From the NCBI GenBank assembly GCA_041725895.1, contig JBGRQA010000006.1, positions 186,001-250,000 of the forward strand: a stretch of 64,000 bases of DNA, read 5' to 3'. The first letter of the stretch is position 1, and each line of letters starts with the position of its first letter. This DNA comes from JBGRQA01 sp041725895 (GTDB lineage Bacteria > Bacteroidota > Bacteroidia > Bacteroidales > Marinifilaceae). A model generated the notes under the pieces. The model made no database searches, was not told where the DNA came from, and worked only from the letters and a program-made list of their open reading frames with translations. The position numbers and the translations under genes are program-made. Below, one piece after another: positions 25,636 through 34,716 of this stretch.

Positions 25636-27912
25636 CTAAAAGTTCTCGGTATAGTACCGGAACATGGCGCATTCGTTGATGATGCGCTGGTAGAATTCGG
25701 TATCGGCATATTTTTGGCGAAGGATTTCGTAGTCGCTCAAATAGCCGTTGGTCTTCATTTCGTCGAGCATTCTGTAGAGGCTCCCCTCCCCCTTCTCTCC
25801 GTAAGCATAGCTTCCAATAAATGGGCCATAATCGCTACTTGCATAGCTTTGGGAGTGGCGGGCTTTGGCAGCCAAAAAGTAGCACTTGGCCTGAAACTCG
25901 CGATCGGTACTCTGGGCCGCTGCTTTCTCCAACCAGAGGTATACGGGCACAAAATCGTGCGGTCCACTCACGGTTGAAGGGGTGCGGTAGTAGGATTTCA
26001 ACATCCATAGCTGCCCAAAGTAGGAGGTATTCTGGTAAGCGTTGGCCAGCAGGTACCAATCCATAGGGGTAGCGGTTCCGGCATCTACTTTGCGCTGAAT
26101 GGCGGCCAGGGTTTTGGCCAAATCCAGCTTGGTGTAGCGTCGGTTGAACTCCGGATAATCGTAATCGCGCACGCAGTAGTTAAAGGGATTGCCAAAAACG
26201 CCAAACCAGGGATCGCGCTTTCGAAACTCTTCGGGCAAAGCAGCCAAAACTTTTTCCGCCTCGGCATAGTTGCCGGTATTCAGGTACTGGGTCCCCAACA
26301 CCTCCTGCAGAATTACCGAGCGGGTACTGTCGGGGTTCAGGTAATCGCGTTTGGGGATTTGATTGAAGAACCGCTTGCGCAATACCTGGTTCAAATACCA
26401 GCTGGGCTTCAAAGGTTCTTTTTCCCAGGCAATCACCTTCAGGGTTTGTTCCGGATTCATATCATCACGCATCTTCGTATAGTTGCTGTGACTCAGGTAG
26501 GCTCGCATGGGCTGGCTGGGCGTATAGGCCGATGCCATAAAGGTTTGTACCAGGTCGGGAATCAGGTGGTAGTACTGCTCCATGCGGTTCTCGTCCTCCA
26601 CCGTAGGATTCTTGATCTGCTGAAGAATTACCATGGCCTCCAGGGTTTGATGCTGCTTTTCGTGCAGCTGCTTCACTCCCATGGGAATCTGGTTGAGGTA
26701 GGCTTGCGCTCCCTGTCCGTTGCCCAGCAGGAGTTCCAGGTAGGCCCCCATGTAGCGGAACATTGGGATGTGGCTGGATTGCCCGGCGGCAATCACCTCA
26801 TCCACAAATTCAAGGGTTCGCACCAAATCCTCCTGCTTACTGTCCCGAAGGTTCAGCCCCCGGTTCACAAAGAAAGGGGTTGCGGCAAATTTCCAGGTAG
26901 AAAAGGCCATACTTTCCAATCGTCGTACGTGTGCGGCCATCAAAAAGGGCAGGTAGTCGGAATTGGGATCCAGATGATAGATGGAACGGGCCTCCTCCAT
27001 CCTGTTGGCGTTGCGCTGCTGGGCTCTCAGGTAGTAGAGGGCAATTTTTTCGTCACGGTTGCAAAGGTTCAGCAGGCTGTCCCACTGCTCCTGGGTGCGG
27101 ATCATATTGCTACGGTATACCACTGCTCGCCGCGAAGGACAATTAAGGTACACCTTCAAAAAGTTGTGCTGGGCCTTCACCCGCATACCCAACTGATTCT
27201 GACATCCGGCCACCTGGGAAAGACTCCAGTACTTCACGGGCGTCTCCTGTCCGCACTCCTGCAGCATCTGCTGGTAGAAGGCCAAACACTGCTCCTTTTG
27301 ACCGGAGTAACGATACAATTTGATGAGCTGATACCCGTAACGGAACTTCAGAAAGGGATCGGTACAAGCGTTATAGTAGGAGAGTCCTTCGGCAATAATC
27401 GCATCGTACTCCTCCTTTGGTTTGGTTCGACGCTTGTAGGACCAGTCGGTTTTATCGTAATACTCCTCAAAATTACAATAATCTTCGCAACCCCGGGCAT
27501 ACAAAAGATAGCCCAGTACCGGACTTTTCCGGAGGGTCAGGTTGTTGAGAAGCTGACTATCGCCATGGTAGTAGCCCTCGTAAGCGGCCAGTATATCATC
27601 TACCAGTACCTGGTAAACCACTTTCCGAATTTCCTCCGGCTTATATTGTTGGTGGAAGTACTTCCCCCAAAGTTCCAAATTCACATCCAGCTCCTTCTTA
27701 ACCGGCATCCAGGCCCATCGGAAACCATAGTAATCTTCCTCCTCCACAAAACGATCGATGTTTTTGTATCCCTCAGGGAAGAATTCCTGTCCGAAAAAAT
27801 AGGAAAAATGCTGGCTGGAGGGATCATCCCAAAAGGCACAAGCCTCCGCTTGTCTTACTCCCAGCAGGGAGAGCAGACTAAGAGCAAAGATTTTGATAAA
27901 ATGTCGCGTCAT
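25636..27912 (-). CDS. Large secreted/periplasmic hypothetical protein with helical (TPR-like) repeats
   Basis: 758 residues with an N-terminal Sec signal (KIFALSLLSLLGVRQAEA, cleavage about 24). The mature protein starts with Cys and is almost entirely helical with TPR-like stretches, e.g. LKFRYGYQLIKLYRYSGQKE, YLNTGNYAEAEKVLAALPEEF and DWYLLANAYQNTSYFGQLW. No catalytic motif or named family was recognised. The start ATG (27912) overlaps the end of the upstream lipoprotein gene by 35 bp, so the two are translationally coupled and probably act together in the periplasm. A plus-strand ORF of similar length across it is a shadow. Confidence 0.85.
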   Translation of the reverse strand: MTRHFIKIFALSLLSLLGVRQAEACAFWDDPSSQHFSYFFGQEFFPEGYKNIDRFVEEEDYYGFRWAWMPVKKELDVNLELWGKYFHQQYKPEEIRKVVYQVLVDDILAAYEGYYHGDSQLLNNLTLRKSPVLGYLLYARGCEDYCNFEEYYDKTDWSYKRRTKPKEEYDAIIAEGLSYYNACTDPFLKFRYGYQLIKLYRYSGQKEQCLAFYQQMLQECGQETPVKYWSLSQVAGCQNQLGMRVKAQHNFLKVYLNCPSRRAVVYRSNMIRTQEQWDSLLNLCNRDEKIALYYLRAQQRNANRMEEARSIYHLDPNSDYLPFLMAAHVRRLESMAFSTWKFAATPFFVNRGLNLRDSKQEDLVRTLEFVDEVIAAGQSSHIPMFRYMGAYLELLLGNGQGAQAYLNQIPMGVKQLHEKQHQTLEAMVILQQIKNPTVEDENRMEQYYHLIPDLVQTFMASAYTPSQPMRAYLSHSNYTKMRDDMNPEQTLKVIAWEKEPLKPSWYLNQVLRKRFFNQIPKRDYLNPDSTRSVILQEVLGTQYLNTGNYAEAEKVLAALPEEFRKRDPWFGVFGNPFNYCVRDYDYPEFNRRYTKLDLAKTLAAIQRKVDAGTATPMDWYLLANAYQNTSYFGQLWMLKSYYRTPSTVSGPHDFVPVYLWLEKAAAQSTDREFQAKCYFLAAKARHSQSYASSDYGPFIGSYAYGEKGEGSLYRMLDEMKTNGYLSDYEILRQKYADTEFYQRIINECAMFRYYTENF

Positions 27913-28891
27913 ATCGTTTTAAATTAATTGAATCCAAATGGTAAAAAATGATCTCCCGGGGCTGCAGGAAGGTTTTCTCTTCCAGGTAATCTAAGGTATT
28001 GCGAAGTTCCCCGGGGGAAATGCTCTCGAAACGCAGCCGGTCGCCACGGTAGAGGTAGGTGTTGCCGTAGTAGAAGTTCTCCCTCACCTCAAACTGGTGA
28101 GCCGGCAGGCTTTCCACCTTGCTACTGTTAATCAGTTGCTCCTCATCCCCCGGATGAATGATGCGCACCAGCTTTTGGAAACGGTACACCAACACCCAGG
28201 TATAGGTGGGCAGTGCCAAATCCAGTTGCAGTGGATAATCGGGGGTATCGGGCGAAATGTATTGCTTTACCAGGGGCAGCTGCAGAATGGAGTTGGCCTC
28301 TTTGGGATCCATAATGTTGCCCATATTGTAGAGCATGAGCACCCCGTGATCGACGGGAGGTACCCCGGTTTTCTCCCGGTACTTCACCTGGTGCAGGCGA
28401 ATGGTGGCGGAAAGGCTCACCTGGTTGCCAAAATGGGTTTTTAGCTCTTCCAGAAAGCGGAAGTACTTCTTCCGGGTGGAAGAACTCCAGTCGCAATCGA
28501 TTTGCACCTGCCGGATTTCCTCCAGGTGATTCCGCTTTGCCATTCCCTGAATCAGGGTATGGGTACGGCGGGCCAGTTGCGACACCTGGGCCTTTCCCAT
28601 GCGGGTAAAGGTTCGGTTGGTAATGTATACGCAGGGTATCACTTCCCTCCCCCTGGTATCGGTTTTGATTTCCAGCATGGAAAGGGGCTGGGGAGTTGCT
28701 TTCTCCGGCGGAAAATCCACGTCGAAAAAGCGCATGTAGAGCTTCCTGCATTTCACGCTGTCCAAATAATCCTCTTCCAATGCGGAAGGTTGATAGCTCT
28801 GCTTCCAGTGGTAGAAGGAAAGGTTCGGCCGGGGCTTTTGGGTGCAGCCCAGCAACAAGGTGATAGCCAGTAGTGGTAAAAATCGGTTCAT
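27878..28891 (-). CDS. Hypothetical lipoprotein, possible TIM-barrel-like fold
   Basis: 337 residues. Signal (FLPLLAITLLLGC) with lipobox LLGC, Cys16, then TQKPRPNLSFYHW. The middle contains QVQIDCDWSSSTRKKYFRFL (about 128-147) and later GVLMLYNMGN and LQLDLALPTYTWVLVY, a spacing of hydrophobic strand-ends that resembles glycoside-hydrolase-like barrels such as DUF3142 proteins. This is a weak resemblance, not an assignment. It is the first gene of a two-gene unit with the 758-residue protein (35-bp overlap). Likely located on the inner or outer membrane facing the periplasm. Confidence 0.8.
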   Translation of the reverse strand: MNRFLPLLAITLLLGCTQKPRPNLSFYHWKQSYQPSALEEDYLDSVKCRKLYMRFFDVDFPPEKATPQPLSMLEIKTDTRGREVIPCVYITNRTFTRMGKAQVSQLARRTHTLIQGMAKRNHLEEIRQVQIDCDWSSSTRKKYFRFLEELKTHFGNQVSLSATIRLHQVKYREKTGVPPVDHGVLMLYNMGNIMDPKEANSILQLPLVKQYISPDTPDYPLQLDLALPTYTWVLVYRFQKLVRIIHPGDEEQLINSSKVESLPAHQFEVRENFYYGNTYLYRGDRLRFESISPGELRNTLDYLEEKTFLQPREIIFYHLDSINLKRYDATFYQNLCS

Positions 28892-29150
28892 ACAATTGCT
28901 TGATCTTGGAATTTCAAATTTAAGGATAAAATAGTTGCAGTAGAAAGTTTGATCCCCAAAAGTGAACGACGGGATTGCAATTCCATTTGGGGAATTAAGC
29001 CCCGTTGGTCTTTATATGGGACAGATTTTTGGGGTGTAACACGTATGCGAACAAGGGAAAAAAAGATTCTATATGGATTATAGTGGGTATCGTAAACGGT
29101 GACATTTTAACTTTTCAGGGGAATATCACAGTAAGATTAAAAACTCTTGC

Positions 29151-29252
29151 TTCTCGCGAAAGCCGCTAAATAGTTTCGCTAAATACGCAAAGGACTAAAC
29201 TTCATTCTTTTGCGGCTTTTGCCTTATTCTCTTTTGCGCCTTTGGCGAGAAA
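29151..29252. repeat. Imperfect inverted repeat (intergenic)
   Basis: CTTCTCGC.AAAGCCGC on the left and GCGCCTTTGGCGAGAA on the right form an imperfect hairpin around AT-rich sequence with further AAAGCCGC / GCGGCTTTT pairing. It resembles common Bacteroidota intergenic repeats and is noncoding. The bases from 28892 to 29150 hold nothing recognisable beyond the promoter region of the lipoprotein gene. Confidence 0.5.
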
Positions 29253-29302
29253 TTTTTTTCCTGAATTTATATCAAGATCTTTTTATTCTAACCAGGATGA
29301 TT

Positions 29303-29691
29303 GCCTGTAGGGCATATATAGTATAGCCCATGGCATCGCCCTGAGGGACAGATTAAGTCATGCAGGCGGCACGGCTCCCCTGTTGATCATTGCACCACAA
29401 GCCATTCGTGCCGCAATTTGCAGAACCCAAATTTCGAAACCATGCATAAGAAGAAAGGTTAATTCGGAACCATGCACAAGAAGAAAGGTTAAGGAAGTTG
29501 CGCAAAAGCGACATAGAGATAGTACAAATTGGTAGGAAGAATTTGACCGGTGCAATTCAAATCGCCACATTCAGTTGCGACGGAACATACAGAACCTCAT
29601 CAATCAATTGTGTGCGCCGTCGCGATTTACATACCCACATATACCCAGGGCCTTGCCCCGGGCTATATTGATTAAAGCCTTACAGGCTTAC
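29303..29691. mobile_element. Element bounded by inverted copies, noncoding
   Basis: The left end (29303-29347, GCCTGTA.GGC..ATAGCCC..GGCA..GCCCTG) reappears as its reverse complement at the right end (29642-29691, CCAGGGCCTTGCCCCGGGCTAT..GCC.TACAGGC). Between them are two direct copies of AACCATGCA.AAGAAGAAAGG (about 29440 and 29472) and the 29523-29610 block shared with 25219-25300. No intact ORF. I read it as a decayed or non-autonomous mobile element. Confidence 0.45.
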
Positions 29692-29805
29692 CCAATACCC
29701 TACTTAGCAAAGTGTAAACAAATCAAAAATTTCAAATGCTCCCATTTCCACCACAATATTTCCACTTGATCCAATAAACCTTCAAGGGTAAAGAATTGTA
29801 GGGCA

Positions 29806-29882
29806 CAAAAAAACCGGTCGCCGGAGATTTTCAAAACGCAAAAAAAGAAAATCCGCCTGGTTAAGCGACCGGGTAAACGTCC
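29806..29882 (-). ncRNA. Candidate small RNA or leader with intrinsic terminator
   Basis: On the minus strand a TATATTTG box (29887-29894) matches the Bacteroidota -7 element; no good -33 box was found. About 77 nt of strongly structured sequence follow: an outer stem CCGGTCGC/GCGACCGG (29814-29821, 29865-29872), an inner stem GATTTTC/GAAAATC (29826-29832, 29847-29853), then seven T (29807-29813). No gene follows downstream in that direction within 900 bp, so an independent sRNA fits better than a riboswitch. It matches no family I can name. A 75-codon ORF across it is probably incidental. Confidence 0.5.
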
Positions 29883-30189
29883 CGTGCAAATATACATAAC
29901 TACACCACCTAGATTATCATAAAACACTTAAAATATCACGAACAATACTGCTTTGAGGATGAATCGCACCTTCCTCCCGATCAACGGATGGAATTTGATT
30001 ACCCAATGGGGAAGGTGAGGTTATAGTCCCCAAAACCGCAAGAGGAACCAAGCCCGGATTCTTTACCTACTCCACTTCGGAGTGGATTCCCTTTAGTTTT
30101 TTTTAACATTTGCTTTATGATTTTTCTATCTCTTGCCTACCATTTAAGAGCAAAGAATTCCGTAAATTTGATGATCCAATCGACTTGAA

Positions 30190-31317
30190 ATGAACCAGCA
30201 AGCCCCCAAGAATCAAAAGCAACTTCTGGATAGTGTCAACCCCAGGCGCATCATCTTCCCCATCCTGATCGGGCTGGTGGCGGTGGGCTATCTGCTCTAC
30301 CGGGAGGTGGATGTGGATTCCTTTGCAGCACTAAAATTGAATTGGGGGTCGGCGGCCTGGCTTCTGCTGGCCCTTTTGATGATGGCCGTACGGGATTGGG
30401 GCTACATGCTCCGGCTTCGGGTTCTTACGGATCAATTCTTCTCCTGGAAGAAGGCCTTCCGGGTGATCATGCTGTGGGAATTCACCTCGGCCATTTCGCC
30501 CTCGGCAATCGGGGGGACCAGTGTGGCCATCCTTTATGTGAACAAGGAAGGTTTGCCGGTGGGAAAAAGTTCGGCGGTGGTAATGGCCACCTCTTTTTTG
30601 GATGAGCTCTACTTTATCATCATGTTTCCCCTCCTGGTGCTATTCCTCAACTCCAGTCAACTCTTCATGACCAACGGAACGGAGGCCTCGGAACTGATGC
30701 ATTCCCTTCTCTACTTTGCCTGGGGAGGCTACTGGGTGAAACTTGCCTACCTGGTATTTCTGAGCTACGGTCTGTTCTATAACCCCAGGGGCCTGAAGTG
30801 GCTTCTGCTTTGGATTTTTAAGCTGCCCATTCTGCGAAAGTGGAAGCACGGAGCCAACCAGGCAGGAACCGATATTATCGACAGCTCACGGGCTTTGCGA
30901 CGAAAACCCTTCCGCTTTTGGATGAATGCTTTTATGGCCACCTTTTTTTCGTGGACGGCCCGCTACTGGGTGGTCAATGCACTGCTGCTGGCCTTCTGCC
31001 TGAATCAGTTTGGACTAATGGATCATGTACTTATTTTTGCCCGTCAACTGGTAATGTGGATCATGATGCTAGTGAGTCCAACCCCCGGAGGTAGTGGTTT
31101 CTCGGAATGGGTTTTCACCCAATTCCTAGGAGATTTTATTCCCTCTGCCGGAATGGCGGCGGCCTTGGCTCTTCTTTGGCGACTCATCTCGTACTACCCC
31201 TACCTTTTTCTGGGCGTATACCTCCTGCCCCGGTGGATCAAGAGCCATTTCAACAGCAATGCCACCTCAACATCCGAAGTCAGAAAACAACAAGCAGAAA
31301 CAATCTCTAAGAGTTAG
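30190..31317 (+). CDS. Lysylphosphatidylglycerol-synthetase-type TM protein (flippase-like, UPF0104)
   Basis: A 375-residue integral membrane protein with about 8 hydrophobic helices and the conserved cores of the LPG_synthase_TM family: SAISPSAIGGTSVAILYVNKEG (about 99-120), VVMATSFLDELYF and SPTPGGSGFSEW. It lacks the C-terminal lysyl-transferase domain of MprF, so it is a stand-alone membrane part, probably moving lipids or lipid-linked sugars across the inner membrane. Substrate unknown. The C-terminal tail is basic, Ser-rich and cytoplasmic. The following gene is convergent. Confidence 0.88.
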   Translation: MNQQAPKNQKQLLDSVNPRRIIFPILIGLVAVGYLLYREVDVDSFAALKLNWGSAAWLLLALLMMAVRDWGYMLRLRVLTDQFFSWKKAFRVIMLWEFTSAISPSAIGGTSVAILYVNKEGLPVGKSSAVVMATSFLDELYFIIMFPLLVLFLNSSQLFMTNGTEASELMHSLLYFAWGGYWVKLAYLVFLSYGLFYNPRGLKWLLLWIFKLPILRKWKHGANQAGTDIIDSSRALRRKPFRFWMNAFMATFFSWTARYWVVNALLLAFCLNQFGLMDHVLIFARQLVMWIMMLVSPTPGGSGFSEWVFTQFLGDFIPSAGMAAALALLWRLISYYPYLFLGVYLLPRWIKSHFNSNATSTSEVRKQQAETISKS

Positions 31318-31330
31318 CAGGAAAAGGTAG

Positions 31331-32308
31331 TTACCCAAAGAATTGAATCACAAAACAACTCAGCAACAGAATTGTAAATACAACTTCGCCCATCCAACGG
31401 TGGCGTTGCAGTTCAAAGTAATGGCTCACCAAATAGGTAATGGGTATGGCAGCCAAAAAGTAGATATCAAGTCCTGTAGCCGGGAAAAGAAAAAAGGTCG
31501 CCACATTAAAAATAAAGTACCAGAGAATTAGGGTAAAGTATTTCCGGGAACTTGTGCGTTTTTCTTCATACACCTTCAGCATGAAAAAACTTGAGAACAG
31601 GACAACTACCCCGAGGAATCCCCAGAAATAGAGCTGCCAATCAGATAAATGAAAAACCCTGTCCTCGCCCAATAAATTATAGGTGATGATATTGCCTAGT
31701 TCGGGCAGGCGGTCGTTCCAAAAGTACCAGCCAAAAGCAAAAAACAATGGGGTTAGAAACCCAAATAAGCCGACTATAAATTCTCGCCATTGAAAACAAC
31801 TCATAACAATCAACCCCAACCAAATCCAGATGAGAAAGGGGAAGGTATGAAAATAGAACAAGGTAGCCAGACCAACGATTATTCCGGTATCAAAAGTTCT
31901 TGAAATGGTGGCACTTCCACGATAGACCCCCAAAAAGCGGTTCATCGCCAAAACCATTAAACCTCCGGCGGGAATAGCCGGGTGCATCCCGTGAAAAACA
32001 ATGGTTCCGGTGGTCAGCAAAATAAACAGGAAGGCAGGTAAATCAGTCCGTTGCTTGATAAAAATGTATTTCTCGTTCAGCTGATTAAGACCGAATGCAG
32101 TTGCCAATAGCAGCAGAAATGCCAAAATACTCAGACCAAGAGCACTTCCCTGAAAAACGTGGATTAGCAATTGGTACAGGGGCATATGAAAATCCCCGGA
32201 CGCAACCGGCTCAGGATGGATAAAAGCATTCAACCACAACAACAATCCCACTACAGGAACAAAAAAAATCAGAATGGGGTTCTTCCCCTTCAGCATTTTC
32301 AGCAGCAT
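31331..32308 (-). CDS. Polytopic membrane protein, DUF6427-like
   Basis: 325 residues with about 9-10 membrane helices and few charged loops. The arrangement (NPILIFFVPVVGLLLW near the N-terminus; ERKYFT-like central loop SSRKYFTLILWYF; FPATGLDIYFLAAIPITYL near the end) fits the Bacteroidota family DUF6427. Function unknown. Family members are often next to glycosylation or lipid genes. It lies upstream of no other gene on its strand, 230 bp beyond the purD 3' end, so probably a separate unit. Confidence 0.8.
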   Translation of the reverse strand: MLLKMLKGKNPILIFFVPVVGLLLWLNAFIHPEPVASGDFHMPLYQLLIHVFQGSALGLSILAFLLLLATAFGLNQLNEKYIFIKQRTDLPAFLFILLTTGTIVFHGMHPAIPAGGLMVLAMNRFLGVYRGSATISRTFDTGIIVGLATLFYFHTFPFLIWIWLGLIVMSCFQWREFIVGLFGFLTPLFFAFGWYFWNDRLPELGNIITYNLLGEDRVFHLSDWQLYFWGFLGVVVLFSSFFMLKVYEEKRTSSRKYFTLILWYFIFNVATFFLFPATGLDIYFLAAIPITYLVSHYFELQRHRWMGEVVFTILLLSCFVIQFFG

Positions 32309-32467
32309 AGACTAAATCTAATTCATTCGAAAAATAGTAAGGAGTCTGTAAAAGCTTTACTCATAACATCCCCGAAATTCTTATCCCTCTCCTTCAGGAA
32401 TGATATAAACAAGCTTAGGCAAACAGATATTCGATTCGTTTCCGCTCCTCCTTCAAAAATTAATACA

Positions 32468-32508
32468 AAAAATCCGGCCGGCAAACTCATCTTACCGGCC
32501 GGAAACCA
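32468..32508 (-). terminator. Terminator of purD
   Basis: A 9-bp perfect GC stem TCCGGCCGG / CCGGCCGGA (32473-32481, 32495-32503) followed on the minus strand by TTTTTTG. Confidence 0.85.
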
Positions 32509-32538
32509 ATTCTATTTTATTTCCGGAATCATCCGAAA

Positions 32539-33810
32539 CTATTTCAAGTCAAAACCGATATCCCGTCGGAAGTTCTTCCCTTCAAAATCGATCACATCGG
32601 TATTTCGATAAGAGCTGGTCAAGGCCTCTTCCATTGTTTTTCCATAGGAACTAACGGCCAGTACACGGCCCCCATTGGTCAAAACTTTTCCATCAGTGGA
32701 TTTGGTTCCGGCATGGAAAACAAGACTTCCTTCCACCTGTTCCAAATTGACAATCTCCTTGCCCTTTTCATAGGCTTCTGGATATCCCTGGGCCACCATC
32801 ATTACGGTGGTAACGGTGCGCTCATCCAGCTCCAGCTGGCGAGAGGCAAGCTCTCCTTTGGCTACTCCCTCGAAAAGATCCAATAGATCGGACTTAATCC
32901 GTGGAATGATCACTTCAGTTTCAGGATCGCCCATACGCACGTTGTATTCAATCACGTAAGGCTTGCCCTCTACATTCATCAAACCAATAAAGATAAATCC
33001 TTTGTAGGGAATATTATCCTTTTTCAGCCCCTCTACGGTAGGAACAATTACTTCCTGCTCTACTGTATCCATAAAGGCTTTATCGGCGAAAGGAACAGGC
33101 GAAATGGCTCCCATTCCTCCGGTATTCAAACCGGTATCTCCCTCTCCAATTCTCTTATAGTCTTTGGCCTCGGCCAGAACCTTGTAGCTGTTTCCGTCAG
33201 TCAATACAAAAACCGAAAGTTCAATTCCGGAAAGGAATTCCTCAATCACTACAGTTTGACTTGCTGCACCAAACTTACCTTCCAGCATCTCCTTTAAAGA
33301 GCCTTGCGCTTCCTGTAAATCAGGCAGAATCAACACCCCTTTTCCTGCAGCCAGACCGTCGGCTTTCAAAACATAGGGGGCTTTCAGGCTTTCCAGGAAA
33401 GCATACCCTTCCTCCAGATTTTCCAGAGTGATACTCTTGTAACGGGCGGTAGGAATATTGTGTCGGAACATAAAATCCTTTGCAAATTCCTTACTTCCCT
33501 CCAATTGCGCTCCCTCCTTTTCAGGTCCGATCACCGGAATGTTCTTCAGCTCCTCATCGTTCAGGAAAAAATCATGAACACCGTTTACCAAAGGATCCTC
33601 CGGTCCAACAACCACCATATCAATTCCCTTTTCCAGAGCAAATTCCTTTAATCTGGGAAAATCATTGGGATTCAACTCTACATTTTCTGCCACCTGCGCC
33701 GTCCCGGCATTTCCCGGAGCAACATAAAGTTTTTCCAGTTTTTGGCTTTGGTTGATCTTCCAGGCAAGTGCATGCTCACGACCTCCGGAACCCAAAAGAA
33801 GTACTTTCAT
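32539..33810 (-). CDS. purD: Phosphoribosylamine--glycine ligase
   Basis: A 423-residue ATP-grasp enzyme (GAR synthetase), second step of de novo purine synthesis. Seen: the N-terminal LLLGSGGREHALAWKI, VGPEDPLVNGV (about 71-81), GPEKEGAQLEGSKEFAK, the ATP-grasp AGKGVLIL loop, LNTGGMGAISP (about 229-239), and VEGKPYVIEYNVRMGDPETE (the metal-binding ENxxxGDPE equivalent). Normal length. Monocistronic with a strong terminator. The 293 bp upstream (33811-34103) hold its promoter region and the TTGTTAC heptamers at 34073; no other gene is seen there. Confidence 0.98.
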   Translation of the reverse strand: MKVLLLGSGGREHALAWKINQSQKLEKLYVAPGNAGTAQVAENVELNPNDFPRLKEFALEKGIDMVVVGPEDPLVNGVHDFFLNDEELKNIPVIGPEKEGAQLEGSKEFAKDFMFRHNIPTARYKSITLENLEEGYAFLESLKAPYVLKADGLAAGKGVLILPDLQEAQGSLKEMLEGKFGAASQTVVIEEFLSGIELSVFVLTDGNSYKVLAEAKDYKRIGEGDTGLNTGGMGAISPVPFADKAFMDTVEQEVIVPTVEGLKKDNIPYKGFIFIGLMNVEGKPYVIEYNVRMGDPETEVIIPRIKSDLLDLFEGVAKGELASRQLELDERTVTTVMMVAQGYPEAYEKGKEIVNLEQVEGSLVFHAGTKSTDGKVLTNGGRVLAVSSYGKTMEEALTSSYRNTDVIDFEGKNFRRDIGFDLK

Positions 33811-34072
33811 CTGATAATGATTTTTTAATTAACATCACATATCGCTCCTGCTCTAAACAGCTAAACCAACCTGTCAGTAAGCTACATGGATGCTTCTGTT
33901 ATAAAATGGTTTTTTATAATAGTATGATCGAAAGCAAATTTACACATTCATTGGGAGGATTCCTGAAGGTATGGGAAGGAATTTATCAAAAAGCGAAAAA
34001 TGGTCAAATAGTTGTAGCGCTACGGGTCACGAAAAACATGGTTGGGAAGGACAATCGGGGAAGCGGATTTCT

Positions 34073-34101
34073 TGTTACTTGTTACTTGTTACTTGTTACT
34101 T
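34073..34101. repeat. TTGTTAC heptamer repeat, 4 copies
   Basis: Four tandem TTGTTAC units ending 2-3 bp from the TAA stop codon (34104-34106, minus strand) of the polysaccharide deacetylase gene. It has the same orientation relative to that gene as the heptamer arrays beyond the lipoprotein and hemerythrin genes. Confidence 0.85.
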
Positions 34102-34103
34102 CC

Positions 34104-34715
34104 TTAGTAACATCTTCCAAATTGGTAGCCCCGCTTCCGCAATTCATCAATAGCACGAGGCAGGGCATAACGCATATTGGCTTCCGATTTGATGTGGTTG
34201 TGAAACACAATAACGGAACCGGGCCGCACACCCCGCAATACTCTCTGCAAACATTGTTCCGGGGTGATGCGCTGAAGGTAATCCCCACTCAACACATCCC
34301 ACATAATCAGGCGGTAATCCTGTCTAAGCACCCGGGCTTGAGCAGGCCGAATCATCCCGTAAGGAGGACGAAACAATGAGGTAGGCATTAAATTCGTTGC
34401 CTTCTCTACATTTTCCAGGTAAACGGGAGTAGAAGTTTTCCATCCGTTCAAATGGTTGAAGGTATGATTTCCTACGGCATGTCCTTCCTCCAGAATTTTC
34501 TGATACAATTCGGGGTATTTTCTCACATTATCCCCCACACAAAAGAAAGTTGCCTTCACTCCCTTCTCCCGCAAAAGCGCAAGAGTCCAAGGGGTGGATT
34601 CCGGAATGGGACCATCGTCAAATGAGAGGTAGGCCACCTTTTTCTCATCGGGATACCGCCAGATCATAGGTGGCAGAAGAGATCGAATCAGTTTGGACGG
34701 ACGTATCTGAGCCAT
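34104..34715 (-). CDS. Polysaccharide deacetylase (NodB homology domain, CE4)
   Basis: 203 residues, almost all NodB domain. Motif 1 SFDDGP (31-36, D33/D34), motif 2 HTFNH (84-88, zinc ligands His84 and His88), motif 3 RPPYG (116-120), motif 4 WDVLSGDYL, and the final FHNH with the catalytic His. The N-terminal LIRSLLPPMIWRYP is only weakly hydrophobic, so it is probably not exported by a classical signal. CE4 enzymes remove N-acetyl groups from peptidoglycan, chitin-like glycans or lipid-linked sugars; the substrate is not clear here. It starts right after the DUF2723 gene stop, so the two form an operon, suggesting a shared glycan pathway. Confidence 0.92.
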   Translation of the reverse strand: MAQIRPSKLIRSLLPPMIWRYPDEKKVAYLSFDDGPIPESTPWTLALLREKGVKATFFCVGDNVRKYPELYQKILEEGHAVGNHTFNHLNGWKTSTPVYLENVEKATNLMPTSLFRPPYGMIRPAQARVLRQDYRLIMWDVLSGDYLQRITPEQCLQRVLRGVRPGSVIVFHNHIKSEANMRYALPRAIDELRKRGYQFGRCY

Positions 34716-34716
34716 G

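Noticed and set aside
26359..27927. 522-codon plus-strand ORF
   Set aside because: It is antisense to a signal-peptide protein with a proper terminator. Its translation is Gly/His/Leu/Val rich, as expected of a shadow of a coding strand.
28143..28895. 250-codon ORF in another frame of the lipoprotein region
   Set aside because: The other frame carries a lipobox and coherent strands; this one is Pro/Gly rich without features.
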